A stretch of 64,000 nucleotides of DNA from JAMXLO01 sp963819855. Lineage in GTDB: Bacteria; Pseudomonadota; Alphaproteobacteria; Acetobacterales; Acetobacteraceae. Location: positions 248,001 to 312,000 of the forward strand of contig CAWFYC010000020.1 in NCBI GenBank assembly GCA_963819855.1, in the 5' to 3' direction. Of the stretch, positions 9,941-19,183 are shown piece after piece. A model generated the notes under the pieces. The model did not search any database. It was not told the DNA's origin and worked only from the letters and a program-made list of their open reading frames with translations. Position 1 is the stretch's first letter; every line of letters starts with the position of its first letter. A program made the translations under genes and the position numbers.

Positions 9941-11176
9941 TCAGGTCTTGATCAGGCGAGCGGCGAAGAAGCCGTCCATCCCGCCTTGCTCGCTCCACAT
10001 GCTGGGCAGTGTGCGCAGAAAACCCTCCCGGGTCAGCGCCTCCGGCAGGTTCGCAAGTTCCGTCCGGGTGAACGGGTCATGCCGCAGACCGCCGCCCGCC
10101 ACGGCTGCCTCGACGCGTGGCACGCCCTCCTCGGGCTGCAATGAGCACACCGAATAGATCAGCCGGCCACCCTCGCGGAGCATGGCGGCAGCAGCCTTCA
10201 GCAGTCGGTCCTGCACCTCCGTCAGTACGCGCACATCGCGTGGCCGCTTGAGATGCACCACGTCGGGATGGCGGCGGATCGTTCCGGTGGCGCTGCACGG
10301 TGCATCCAGCAACACCGCGTCGAATTGCCGGGCCGGCGCCCATGCGGCGGCGTCGGCCTGCACGAGTTCCGCCATCAGATGCCAGTGCCGCAGATTCTCC
10401 AGGAGACGCGCCAGGCGCGCCGGATCGCGTTCCACCCCGACGACCGCGGCACCCGATGTGGCAAGCTGCGCCGTCTTGCCGCCGGGGGCGGCGCAAAGAT
10501 CCGCAACGTGTTCGCCAGCATGTGCAGCGAGCAGCGCGGCCGGCAGTGCGGCCGCGGCGTCCTGTACCCAGCACTCGCCGCGGTCGAAGCCTGCTATCTC
10601 GGTGACGCGGGTCCCGGCGGCGAAGCGCACCGAGCCGGTCGGCAGCCGGATGCCGACCTCCGGCAGCTTCCCAGGTTTTGGGGTGACGTCCAGCGGCGCT
10701 TCGCGCTGGTGGGCGACTGCGATCTCGCGAGCATTGTCGCCCCACGACGCCCAGAGCCAGGCCGGCGTGTCCAGTCGCGGTCCGTCCAGATCGGTGAGCG
10801 TCGCCACCCCCGCCTCGGCGACACGGCGAAGCACGGCATTGATCAGCCCCGCGAAAGGCGCCGAGCCGCGGGCACGCGCCAGCGCGACCGCGGTCGCCAC
10901 CGCCGCATGGCTTGGCGTCTCCAGCAACAGCAGCCCAGCCGCGCCCAGGCGCAATACATGTCGTACTGATTCCGGGGGCGCCTTGTGCAGGAACGGTTCC
11001 AACACGGCGTCCAGCGTTCCCATTCGCCGCAGCACGGCAGCCGCAAGCCTGTGCGCCGCCGCACGGTCACGCGGCGCAACGGCCGGGAGCGCATCCAAAG
11101 CGTCCTCGAGCGGTCGGCGACGATCCAGCACCGAGGTCAGCAGTTCGAACGCGGCCTCACGCGTCGGGTCGGCCAT
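9941..11176 (-). CDS. rsmB: RsmB/NOP-family RNA (cytosine-C5) methyltransferase
   Basis: AdoMet-dependent methyltransferase, expected to modify 16S rRNA C967. 411 residues from ATG 11176. An N-terminal NusB-like helical domain (~1-135) precedes the Rossmann methyltransferase domain. The SAM-binding loop DLCAAPGGKTAQL, the DAPCSATGTIRRHPDV motif and the catalytic-cysteine motif YSVCSLQPEE are all visible. The start overlaps the previous gene's stop by one base (TGATG). An upstream in-frame extension to 11269 lies in the neighbouring gene and is rejected. Confidence 0.92.
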   Translation of the reverse strand: MADPTREAAFELLTSVLDRRRPLEDALDALPAVAPRDRAAAHRLAAAVLRRMGTLDAVLEPFLHKAPPESVRHVLRLGAAGLLLLETPSHAAVATAVALARARGSAPFAGLINAVLRRVAEAGVATLTDLDGPRLDTPAWLWASWGDNAREIAVAHQREAPLDVTPKPGKLPEVGIRLPTGSVRFAAGTRVTEIAGFDRGECWVQDAAAALPAALLAAHAGEHVADLCAAPGGKTAQLATSGAAVVGVERDPARLARLLENLRHWHLMAELVQADAAAWAPARQFDAVLLDAPCSATGTIRRHPDVVHLKRPRDVRVLTEVQDRLLKAAAAMLREGGRLIYSVCSLQPEEGVPRVEAAVAGGGLRHDPFTRTELANLPEALTREGFLRTLPSMWSEQGGMDGFFAARLIKT

Positions 11177-12426
11177 CAGCGAGTGGTGGAGCGGCAGGAT
11201 ACGTCGCGGCCGTGCAACCGGCAGCGTGCCAGCACCTGATCGGTCAGCGCATACACAGTGCCGGTCCAACCCTGACTGACGCGGTGCAGCACCACGTAGC
11301 CGTAGTCTGGAATGGCGAGGGCGCGGTGGATCTTCACTCCGTCGATATCGATCCCCTGATTGACCGGCTGCGCAATGGCATCGTTGGCGTCACCGCCCTC
11401 GCCGATGACGAGTTGCGCCGGCCGCGCCGGGCCGAACTCATAGCTGGTAAAGTCATGGACGTGGCCGGACAGTACCATGTCCAGCTCGGATGGTACGAGA
11501 TCACGGATGGCCGCCTGTTCGGTGGCATTCAAGGTGGCGCCCGGCGTTACGCCCTGGCCTTGCGCGAGGGCCCAGACTGGCCGGTGGGTGAGCAGCCAGG
11601 CATGCGACGGCGCATTCGCCAGCAGCGTCTGCAATTGCTCGCGATACAGCGTCACCTTGGTCGGATCCGCGGTGGCATCGTCGGCGTCGGCACCATCGAA
11701 CAGCAGCAGATTCAGTGCGCCGATGCGCAGAGCGTACGGTGACGTGGTCGCGGTGCATTTGTCCGCGTCGGGATGCGGATCGAGCAGCCGGAACCAGCCG
11801 TGGCCGCCGCGGCTGCAAAGTTCGTGGTTGCCGCGCACCAGCACCCAGGGCGCCGCCGCCAGCAACGGTGTGGCAGGATCGAAGAAGTCCTTCTGCCATA
11901 CCGCCCAGTTGTCGCCATAAGGGCTACCGGCGCAGCCAGGCTGGCCCGCGGGGCAAGGCAACTCGCGGTAGTGGTAGTCACCGACATGGATGATCAAGTC
12001 CGGGTGGTGCGCCGCGGCCAGACGGGCCACGACGGCGAACGGCCATTTCACCGGGTCGTTGCAGTCCTGAGTGAAGCTACCCTTCAACCGGCAACCGGTA
12101 TCACCGATCACCACGATCCGCTTGATGTCACTCGCCAGGACGGGGGCCGGCAGTCCATCCACCGTGATCCCGCGGGTCGCCGCGGTGGCATGCGCGACGC
12201 AGACCTGCACCGGATAGTCACCGTCAGGCTTGCCCCGGGTCGTGCTGGTCAGCACTGCGCCGTCCGCCGTGACCTTTGGGCAGTCCATGCCCGGCGCGAC
12301 GATCGAGCGCACGTCAAGGCCGCCATCGCTGGCGAACTCCACCCAGGGGCCCGGGAGGTCTGCTGCTTGCGCTGTCGAGTCGGCGAGCAACAACAGGATG
12401 GCGAGCCAACGGGCCACTATGGACAT
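11176..12426 (-). CDS. Exported metallophosphoesterase
   Basis: 416 residues from ATG 12426, chosen because it begins a clear Sec signal peptide (SIVARWLAILLLLADSTAQA). The calcineurin-type motifs are in order: VIGDTG, HVGDYHY, VRGNHEL, LLTHRPVW and SGHVHDF, giving the usual di-metal site. Several Cys residues (e.g. the DCPKV, GCRLKG, QDCND and PCPAGQPGC regions) suggest disulfides in the periplasm. Substrate unknown; acid phosphatase-like or phosphodiesterase activity are both possible. Longer frame to 12603 overlaps the flavin-oxidoreductase gene and is not used. Confidence 0.85.
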   Translation of the reverse strand: MSIVARWLAILLLLADSTAQAADLPGPWVEFASDGGLDVRSIVAPGMDCPKVTADGAVLTSTTRGKPDGDYPVQVCVAHATAATRGITVDGLPAPVLASDIKRIVVIGDTGCRLKGSFTQDCNDPVKWPFAVVARLAAAHHPDLIIHVGDYHYRELPCPAGQPGCAGSPYGDNWAVWQKDFFDPATPLLAAAPWVLVRGNHELCSRGGHGWFRLLDPHPDADKCTATTSPYALRIGALNLLLFDGADADDATADPTKVTLYREQLQTLLANAPSHAWLLTHRPVWALAQGQGVTPGATLNATEQAAIRDLVPSELDMVLSGHVHDFTSYEFGPARPAQLVIGEGGDANDAIAQPVNQGIDIDGVKIHRALAIPDYGYVVLHRVSQGWTGTVYALTDQVLARCRLHGRDVSCRSTTR

Positions 12427-12443
12427 TGGTTCCTCCTCCGCGG

Positions 12444-13676
12444 TCAGGCGCCCTGCGCGGCCCTTTCCTTCTCCACCATACGCTGCTTGAGCTGTTCCGG
12501 CGTCAGGCGGACGATGTCCTCGTTCTGGTGGGCATAGAGGTCGTAGGCGTCCGTCTCCAACTCTTCCAGCACGATCCGGCCCGTGAGCACATCGGCCTTC
12601 CACGCATCCTGCGCCGGCTGCCGCGCGTGGAACTCCGGCATCACCTCGCGAGCGAACAGCTCGAGGCTGTCGCAGATTGACTGATGGCTGGTGCGGCCCG
12701 CCTGATTGAGTAGGATCACCTGATCGACGTGCGCCTCCTCGAATTGGCGCAACCGCCTCCGGATGGTTTCCGGCGAACCGATCAGCCCGTTGCGCAGCGC
12801 CTGCTTCGCCTTGTCGGTCTGTCGCCAGTCCTGGTACTCGCGCCAGAGATTGCCGGTGCCGGGCGCATCGATGCCCTTCCGGCCGTAATAGCCCAGCGCG
12901 AAGATGAAGAACGTCCAGCCCGACGCCGCCTCGATCGCCTCTTCATCAGTCGGCGCACACATGAAGCCGTTCACGATGGCGATGTTCGGATTGGTTGCGT
13001 AGTCGGCCAGCAGCTTCGGCCGATGCAGCAGATTGTTATAGTAGCGATGGACCCAGGCACGCGCCGCGTCGGGCGAGACGAAGCTGAAGCCGAGCGCACC
13101 CATGCCCCACTGCCCGGCATCACCGATGGTGCGGATGTTGGAGCAGGCGACCCACAGCGGCGGATGCGGCTTCTGGAACGGCTTGGGAATCACATTTCGC
13201 GCGGGGAAATCGTAGTACTGGCCGTGGAATTCCCAGTTGTCGCGGGTGAACATCGGGATGATGGCGCGCACTGCCTCCTCCCACCGATCGCGCTTGTCGC
13301 GCACGCGGACGCCGAACGGATGCAGCTCCGCCGGACCTGCGGCCTCGCCCATCCCCAGGTCGACGCGACCCCCGGACAGCAGATCGAGCGTCGCCACCTT
13401 CTCGGCCACACGCTGCGGCTGGTTGGTGGTGAGCTGGATCACGCCGTGTCCGAGCCGGATATTTTTCGTGCGCTGGCTGGCGGCGCCAAGGAACACTTCG
13501 GGTGCCGATGAGTGGGAGTATTCCTCCAGGAAGTGATGCTCCACCACCCAGGCATAATCGTAGCCAAGCCGATCGGCGAACTGGAACTGATCGAGCGACT
13601 GGGCCAGCAGGTCGTATTCGCTTGCGGTAGTCCAGGGGCGCGGCAACTGGTGCTCGTAAAACACGCCGAACTTCAT
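12444..13676 (-). CDS. LLM-class flavin-dependent oxidoreductase
   Basis: 410 residues with the bacterial luciferase-like fold: WVVEHHF near residue 43, HGVIQLTTNQP, and VDLGMGEA at the flavin site. Uses reduced FMN and O2, or F420 in some relatives; which cannot be told here. Placed 17 bases downstream of the FAD hydroxylase gene start region, in a run of oxygenase genes (12.4-17 kb) that suggests a catabolic route for an aromatic or heterocyclic compound. Substrate unknown. Confidence 0.88.
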   Translation of the reverse strand: MKFGVFYEHQLPRPWTTASEYDLLAQSLDQFQFADRLGYDYAWVVEHHFLEEYSHSSAPEVFLGAASQRTKNIRLGHGVIQLTTNQPQRVAEKVATLDLLSGGRVDLGMGEAAGPAELHPFGVRVRDKRDRWEEAVRAIIPMFTRDNWEFHGQYYDFPARNVIPKPFQKPHPPLWVACSNIRTIGDAGQWGMGALGFSFVSPDAARAWVHRYYNNLLHRPKLLADYATNPNIAIVNGFMCAPTDEEAIEAASGWTFFIFALGYYGRKGIDAPGTGNLWREYQDWRQTDKAKQALRNGLIGSPETIRRRLRQFEEAHVDQVILLNQAGRTSHQSICDSLELFAREVMPEFHARQPAQDAWKADVLTGRIVLEELETDAYDLYAHQNEDIVRLTPEQLKQRMVEKERAAQGA

Positions 13677-13693
13677 TGGTGTTGTCCTTCTGA

Positions 13694-14884
13694 TCAGACC
13701 GGCACGGTCAATGCGTCGTATTCATACAGCCAGTCATAACGTGCGCCCATCGCGCGTGGCGCGAACTCGCGATCCATGAACGCCTGCGCCTGCACCGGAT
13801 CGGCAAGCTGCGGATTGTGGTAGCGCGACACGTTCTCCAGCGAGCCACGCACGATGCGTGACGTTCGTTCTAGCCTGGCTGTTTCGTAGCGCCGCAGCGC
13901 TTCGGGAACATCGTACGAGTCCAGGCATCGGGCCAGCACCATCGCGTCCTCGATCGCCATGTTGGCGCCCTGCGCCAGGAACGGCAGTGTCGGATGGCAC
14001 GCATCGCCCAGCAGGCTGACGCGGCCGACCGACCAGTGTTGCAACGGCTCCCGCCCGAGCAGTGCCCATTTGTAGGGGACGTCGATGGCGTCAACGATCG
14101 CCAGCACGTCTTCATGCCACAGCGCGAGGTCGCGGCGACACTCCGCAACCGTGCCGGCCTCCGACCAGCTTTCGATCAGCCAGTCGTCGCGTTCGATTGC
14201 CGTGACGAAATTCAGCAGCTCGCCGCGCCGGAGCGGATAGGTGACAACATGGCCATGCGGGCCGATCCAGGTCATGCCATAGCACTGGCGCAGCCGCGCG
14301 GGCAGACGGTCCATCGGCACCACGCCGCGCCAGGCCATGAAGCCGGTGAAGGTGGCGTGCCCGCCCCCGAATAGTCGTCCGCGAATAATCGAATGCACAC
14401 CATCGGCACCGATCAGCACATTGCCGTAAACGCGCTCGCCATTCTCCAACAGCAATGTCACGCCGCTCGCACTCTGTTCGAAGCCGATGCAGCGCGCGCC
14501 GACCTGCACCGCCCCGGGCGCGCGGTCGGCCAGCGCCTGCACCAGCACGGCGTGGAAATCGCCGCGATGCACCAGCCAATAGGGCGAGCCGTAGCGGGTC
14601 ACGGCATTGGCGCCGAGGTCCTGCACCCGCCAGGACTGGCCGCTGTCGAACAGCCGCATCTCCTTGGCGACCGGCACCGAGGCGATCGCCTCCATTGCCG
14701 GCGACAGCCCGAGTTCGCGAAGCACGCGCGAGCCGTTCGGCGAGATCTGGACGCCGGCACCGAGCTCTCGCAGTTCGGCCGCCTGTTCGTACAGCGCCAC
14801 CTCGAAGCCACGTTGCAGCAAGGCCAGTGCGGCAACGATGCCGCCGATGCCGGCGCCGGCGATCAGGATGCGCAGCTTGCTCAA
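13694..14884 (-). CDS. FAD-dependent aromatic monooxygenase (salicylate/3-hydroxybenzoate hydroxylase type)
   Basis: Group A flavoprotein hydroxylase: N-terminal GAGIGGIVAALAL Rossmann loop, DG motif IGADGVHSIIRG, and the second FAD-binding motif LLGDACHPTLPFLAQGAN. Start is uncertain. TTG 14884 (reading LSKLRILIAG) has a purine-rich AGGGGATGG just upstream and gives 396 residues, the usual size; ATG 14926 and GTG/ATG codons up to 14986 would add a non-conserved tail. Acts with NAD(P)H on a phenolic acid, probably within the adjacent oxygenase cluster. Divergent from the VOC gene at 14953. Confidence 0.87.
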   Translation of the reverse strand: MSKLRILIAGAGIGGIVAALALLQRGFEVALYEQAAELRELGAGVQISPNGSRVLRELGLSPAMEAIASVPVAKEMRLFDSGQSWRVQDLGANAVTRYGSPYWLVHRGDFHAVLVQALADRAPGAVQVGARCIGFEQSASGVTLLLENGERVYGNVLIGADGVHSIIRGRLFGGGHATFTGFMAWRGVVPMDRLPARLRQCYGMTWIGPHGHVVTYPLRRGELLNFVTAIERDDWLIESWSEAGTVAECRRDLALWHEDVLAIVDAIDVPYKWALLGREPLQHWSVGRVSLLGDACHPTLPFLAQGANMAIEDAMVLARCLDSYDVPEALRRYETARLERTSRIVRGSLENVSRYHNPQLADPVQAQAFMDREFAPRAMGARYDWLYEYDALTVPV

Positions 14885-14952
14885 GTCCCATCCCCTGTGC
14901 GATGCCGTGATCAGACCCGGGAACATCGGCTGGACGCAAGCGGGAGGACGAG

Positions 14953-15525
14953 ATGCTGGATCAACCACAGTCGCAGAACCAGGCAAAGCTGCTGACCGAG
15001 TTGCCGTCGCGGCTGCACCACCATGCCTATGCGGTGAAGGACCAGGAGGCGAACCGGCACTTCATCGAGGACATCCTGGGCATCCCCCTGGTCGCGACCT
15101 GGTGCGAACGCGTGTTCCGTCCCGAGGTTGGCCGCGAAGTGGACTACTGCCATACCTTCTTCGAGATGGCCGACGGCGGTGCGTTGGCATTCTTCCAGTT
15201 TGCGGGCGAGGATGCGTGGGAGAAGAACCGCGCGATACTGCAGGACGTCGGCGGGTCGTGGCATGTCGCATTCAAGGTGACGCAGGCCGCGTTCGATGAA
15301 CTAATGCAGCGGGTGAACGCGGCTGGCGTGCCGGTGCGCGAGATCGATCACGGCTACTGCGTGTCGATGTATCTGAAGACTCCGGACGGCCTGCGGCTGG
15401 AATTCACCGTTGACGCAGCGGACGTCGCGCAGATCGCGGCAATGCGGCGCAAGGACGCGCATTCCGAGCTGGCACGCTGGCTGGCCGGCGACCGACGCGT
15501 CAACAACGGCGACCGGCCGCACTGA
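14953..15525 (+). CDS. VOC (glyoxalase/extradiol dioxygenase) superfamily protein
   Basis: 190 residues with paired beta-alpha-beta-beta-beta modules: LHHHAYAVKDQEANRHFIEDILG at the start, GSWHVAFKV in the middle and TPDGLRLEFTVD at the end. The His residues in LHHHAYAV and GSWHVAF and the Glu in RLEF fit the 2-His-1-carboxylate metal site of the superfamily. Could be a ring-cleavage dioxygenase, isomerase or glyoxalase; setting among hydroxylases favours aromatic catabolism. Convergent with the hpaB-like gene, 6 bases apart. Confidence 0.85.
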   Translation: MLDQPQSQNQAKLLTELPSRLHHHAYAVKDQEANRHFIEDILGIPLVATWCERVFRPEVGREVDYCHTFFEMADGGALAFFQFAGEDAWEKNRAILQDVGGSWHVAFKVTQAAFDELMQRVNAAGVPVREIDHGYCVSMYLKTPDGLRLEFTVDAADVAQIAAMRRKDAHSELARWLAGDRRVNNGDRPH

Positions 15526-15531
15526 CCGCGG

Positions 15532-16980
15532 CTACATGACCCGATCGCTCAGTCCAGCCGCCTGCTTCACGAAGCGCAGTGGCGTGTCGAAGTCGAAGTT
15601 CATGTATACTGCATTGAGATGCGCGTAGGGCGGCGACTGCGCGAAAAGCTCGAACGTCAGCCGATGACCGGCATAGTCTGAATTCACCAGATCGCGGGCG
15701 AACGCCAGCAGGCGGCGGCGGTCGTCGGCACTCCATGCCTCGTTCACGCTGTAGAACTTTTCCAGCCACGGCCGCGTCTCCGGATCGGCGAACGCGGCGA
15801 AGTCCGGTGTGACGCAGATCTGACCGCCGCACAGTTCGCGCGCCAGATGCATCATCGCCGGCAACCTGGTGCAGGCGTGCACCCGGCCGGTGAACAGCAG
15901 CGACTGGTTCGGCATCAGCAGACCAGCCGGGCTAGGCTGCGCGGTGGCGATCGCGGCGGTCAGATGCGCGTTGATGCCCTCGCGATAACAGGCGAGCTCC
16001 GCCAGCTTCTCGCGCACCGCTTGCTGCTTGTCCAAACCCGTCTGGCGCGCATTGAACAGCGCGGCACCGATCAGCATGTCCGCCAGATAGAGAATGCGGT
16101 GGGTATAGGGGAACGCCGAATATCGGTGCAGCGTCGCGCGGATGAACGTCGCGGCGCGCGTGTGCCGATAGAACAACACATTCTCCCACGGCACCAGCAC
16201 ATCGTCGAACACGATCAGCGTGTCCACTTCGTCGAAACGGTTCGATAACGGATAGTCCTCCGCCGGGGCGCGGCCGGCAAAGCCGGTGCGGCAGATATGC
16301 TTGATGCCGGGCCAGCCCATATCGGCGATGAACCCCACGGCATAGTCCGACAGCTTGTCGTCGCCCCAGTTGCCGATCGTCGGCTTGACGAAGGCCTGAT
16401 TGGCGTAGGCGGCCGCGGTTTCGTACTTGGCACCGCGCACCACGATGCCGGCATCCGTCTCCCTGACCACGTGCAACAGCATGTCCGGATCCTGGTCCTG
16501 CGGACGCTTGGAACGATCACCCTTCGGATCGGTGTTGGCCGACACGTGGAACGGATCCGCCGTCAGTGCCCGCATGATGTGGCGCTCGACATTGGCGCTG
16601 AACTGCGGATCGATCTCGTCCAGCACCGCCTTGCCGTCCCACAGCGACCACAGCTCGCCGATCGTCTCGTCGCCCACACGCACCACGACGCCACCGACCT
16701 CGTTGAGCTGCGCATCGACGTAGGCACGCTTGTCATGCCAGTCCTGTTGCGTCTTCGGCAGCTTCAACGCGAGGTTGCAATACTCGCCGCTCGCGTCATC
16801 GAAATAGGACATGGCCGCGCTGTGCTGCGCCTCGTGCGCCATGTCGTAGAGGCGCGCACGCAGCGACACGATCGGTCGGAAGGCGGGATGCGTCGTCACG
16901 TCGGCGACGCGCTCGCCGTTGATCCAGACCTGACGGCCATCGCGCAGGGAGTCAAGATATTGCGCACCGGTTCTGAGCAT
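15532..16980 (-). CDS. 4-Hydroxyphenylacetate 3-hydroxylase family (HpaB-type) oxygenase
   Basis: 482 residues from ATG 16980, with AGGA upstream; GTG/ATG options up to 17025 are less likely. Acyl-CoA-dehydrogenase-like fold of two-component phenol hydroxylases that use free FADH2 made by a separate reductase. Family segments include RTGAQYLDSLRDGR-type N-terminus, the DD(V)LVPWENVLFYRH motif near the middle and GGQICVTPDFAAF near the C-terminus. No matching HpaC reductase is in the window. Substrate may be a phenol other than 4-hydroxyphenylacetate. Divergent from the DUF362 gene. Confidence 0.9.
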   Translation of the reverse strand: MLRTGAQYLDSLRDGRQVWINGERVADVTTHPAFRPIVSLRARLYDMAHEAQHSAAMSYFDDASGEYCNLALKLPKTQQDWHDKRAYVDAQLNEVGGVVVRVGDETIGELWSLWDGKAVLDEIDPQFSANVERHIMRALTADPFHVSANTDPKGDRSKRPQDQDPDMLLHVVRETDAGIVVRGAKYETAAAYANQAFVKPTIGNWGDDKLSDYAVGFIADMGWPGIKHICRTGFAGRAPAEDYPLSNRFDEVDTLIVFDDVLVPWENVLFYRHTRAATFIRATLHRYSAFPYTHRILYLADMLIGAALFNARQTGLDKQQAVREKLAELACYREGINAHLTAAIATAQPSPAGLLMPNQSLLFTGRVHACTRLPAMMHLARELCGGQICVTPDFAAFADPETRPWLEKFYSVNEAWSADDRRRLLAFARDLVNSDYAGHRLTFELFAQSPPYAHLNAVYMNFDFDTPLRFVKQAAGLSDRVM

Positions 16981-17050
16981 GGTGTGTCCTCTATGGGCGG
17001 TCGACCGCGGCAATTTGCCTGCCAAAACCAGAAGTTGCTAGGCTGGACAG

Positions 17051-19183
17051 ATGCCTGGAGCGGAAGCTTGCGCTGTCGCCATCGTGGACGACAGCAGCCT
17101 GTCAGCCACCGGCAAGCTCGCGGCAGCCATCGATGGCGCCGGACTGTGGACCATGCTGCAGGGAAGTCGGGCTGGACGTTCGCAGGACCAGGTCAGCATC
17201 GTCATCAAGCCCGAGCTCGCGGGATTCGCCCTCGGCTCACCGACGGTCACCGAGCCGACCCTGGTGGAAGCTCTGATCGATCTGCTGCACGATCGTGGCT
17301 TCACCAATGTGGCCGTGGTCGGAGCAGCAGACAGCAGCGTTCTATGGGCCGAGAATCGCGATCTTTATGCGCTGAGCGATCTGCTGGGGTATCGCTATAC
17401 GACCCCACGGGATCGTTGCTACGACATCGTCGATCTTGCCGGCGAGCAAGTTGAAGCCGTATTCCCTGTCGAAAGCGTGCTGCATGGCTGCGCCATCTCG
17501 CGCACGTGGCTCGATGCCGACATCCGGATCGTATTCAGCAAGAGCCGCACCGACGAGACCGCAGGTTACGCACTGTGCCTGGACACGCTGATCGGCGTAT
17601 TGCCGTTGATCGACCAGGACCTGCACTATCGTAAGCGTCGCCATCCCGGTGACGTGGTCACCGCACTGCTCAGTGCGGCGCCCGTTGGTTTCTGCCTCAT
17701 CGACGCGATTGCCGCCGCCCATGGCGCCGGCGGACGGCGGATGCCCACCGCGATCGACACCGAGACGGTCATCGCGACCACTGACATCGTGCTTGCCGAT
17801 TACGTCGGTGCGCTGAAGATGGGTCTCGATCCACAGGTTTCACCGACGTTCGCACGCGTCCTGCGCACGCATCCGCTGCCGGCACGGTATATCGTCGCGG
17901 GGTCGCTGGATTGCTATCGCAACTGGGAGAACGTTCCCGCCTTGTCGCTGCAAACGGCGCAGATGCGCTGCCGTGCCGAAGCATTCGATCGCCTGGTCGA
18001 ACCGTGGCTACAGCAACTCGATCCGGAGCTGTTTCCGCTCAAGCATCCGCTCGATGCGCGGCTCAACGCGATGGTGGCGGAATTCCTCGCAGACCCGGGC
18101 GGCAACGCCATCAGCCAGTGGCTGTTGCCGCTGGTCAACACGCTGCTTGGTTGGATCGGCGAGGCGATCGACTCATATCGGACCCTGTTCGACAAGGACG
18201 CGCTGCGCCGCCACGCGGTGCCGCTCGGCATTGACCTCCACGCGATACCGAATGGTGCGTTCGATGCGCTAGTGGAGGAATTGCTGCGGCTCGAACCGAT
18301 CGCCGCGGCCGCGCCATCGGTTTCCAGCGAACTCTCCTGGCGATATCTGGATGAGGCCGTGGTGTTCAGCTATATGCGAACACTGCCCATCGATTTCGGG
18401 CTGTTCGTGCGGCGTGTCGATATTGCCCGCACGATCCAGTTCATGAACGACTATCTCGGCGGCGTCGTGGTCGCGTTGGCACACGATGCATCGGGGCGTC
18501 CGGTACGCCAGGCGGAACGCAACATCTATCTGCCGCAGCCCAACTATCTGGTCCTGTACCAAGGTAAGCCGATCGATGTCAGCAAGCTGGAAGTAGTCGA
18601 GTACGATACCGGGCGTCGTCGCTTGTTCTGGAAGACTGTCCTGAGCGAGAACGGCTCCGCCACCTACGATGATGGCATTGCCACATTCGAGCGTACCATG
18701 GATGGAACGCGGGTCACCATCACGGGACGGCAGCAATTCGCCCTGCCACCGTTCTGGCAGGTGTTCGATCCGGATTTCGTGCCGGGCCTGAAATCGAGGC
18801 TGGTGACACACGCGTATCAGACGTTCTTTGACCGGACCATCGCCAACTTCGAGGCGCTGGTCGAAGGTCGCGACATCCGGATCGGCAGACCGGTGGACGA
18901 GCCGGCGCCGCCGGCCGCGGAACGACTCATGCCAATGCTCCAGCGCCTCGGCGAGCTCGCTATACCGCTGCTGCGGGGGCTTCCCGGCAGGCAAGACCAG
19001 ACAGTGACCGGGGCGGACCGCCGGATCGACCCCGATGGCTTCATCCACATCACACCGGCACAACCCGATGGATTCGGAACGGCAGCGGACCCGGACCAGT
19101 GGGCCGCCGAGATCATCCGGTTCATCGACGGTCTTGGCCAGGCAGTGCGGCGCGACCTGATGCCGACCAGCCAAACCGCGTGA
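17051..19183 (+). CDS. DUF362-domain protein with large unassigned C-terminal half
   Basis: 710 residues. Residues ~1-280 resemble DUF362 (VSIVIKPELAGF, TEPTLVEALIDLLHDRGF, VFSKSRTDETAGYALCLDTLIGVLP). No ferredoxin-type Cys motif follows, unlike many DUF362 proteins. The middle has a hydrophobic stretch (ISQWLLPLVNTLLGWIG). The region ~430-620 (RTIQFMNDYLGG...TVLSENGSATYDDGIATFERT...VTITGRQQFALPPFWQ) looks like an SRPBCC/lipid-binding-like beta domain, an inference. Translationally coupled (GTGA) to the epimerase gene. Function unknown. Confidence 0.7.
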   Translation: MPGAEACAVAIVDDSSLSATGKLAAAIDGAGLWTMLQGSRAGRSQDQVSIVIKPELAGFALGSPTVTEPTLVEALIDLLHDRGFTNVAVVGAADSSVLWAENRDLYALSDLLGYRYTTPRDRCYDIVDLAGEQVEAVFPVESVLHGCAISRTWLDADIRIVFSKSRTDETAGYALCLDTLIGVLPLIDQDLHYRKRRHPGDVVTALLSAAPVGFCLIDAIAAAHGAGGRRMPTAIDTETVIATTDIVLADYVGALKMGLDPQVSPTFARVLRTHPLPARYIVAGSLDCYRNWENVPALSLQTAQMRCRAEAFDRLVEPWLQQLDPELFPLKHPLDARLNAMVAEFLADPGGNAISQWLLPLVNTLLGWIGEAIDSYRTLFDKDALRRHAVPLGIDLHAIPNGAFDALVEELLRLEPIAAAAPSVSSELSWRYLDEAVVFSYMRTLPIDFGLFVRRVDIARTIQFMNDYLGGVVVALAHDASGRPVRQAERNIYLPQPNYLVLYQGKPIDVSKLEVVEYDTGRRRLFWKTVLSENGSATYDDGIATFERTMDGTRVTITGRQQFALPPFWQVFDPDFVPGLKSRLVTHAYQTFFDRTIANFEALVEGRDIRIGRPVDEPAPPAAERLMPMLQRLGELAIPLLRGLPGRQDQTVTGADRRIDPDGFIHITPAQPDGFGTAADPDQWAAEIIRFIDGLGQAVRRDLMPTSQTA

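Noticed and set aside
16297..17454. 385-residue plus-strand frame across the hpaB-like and DUF362 genes
   Set aside because: Antisense to a well-matched HpaB gene and out of frame with DUF362; no domain.
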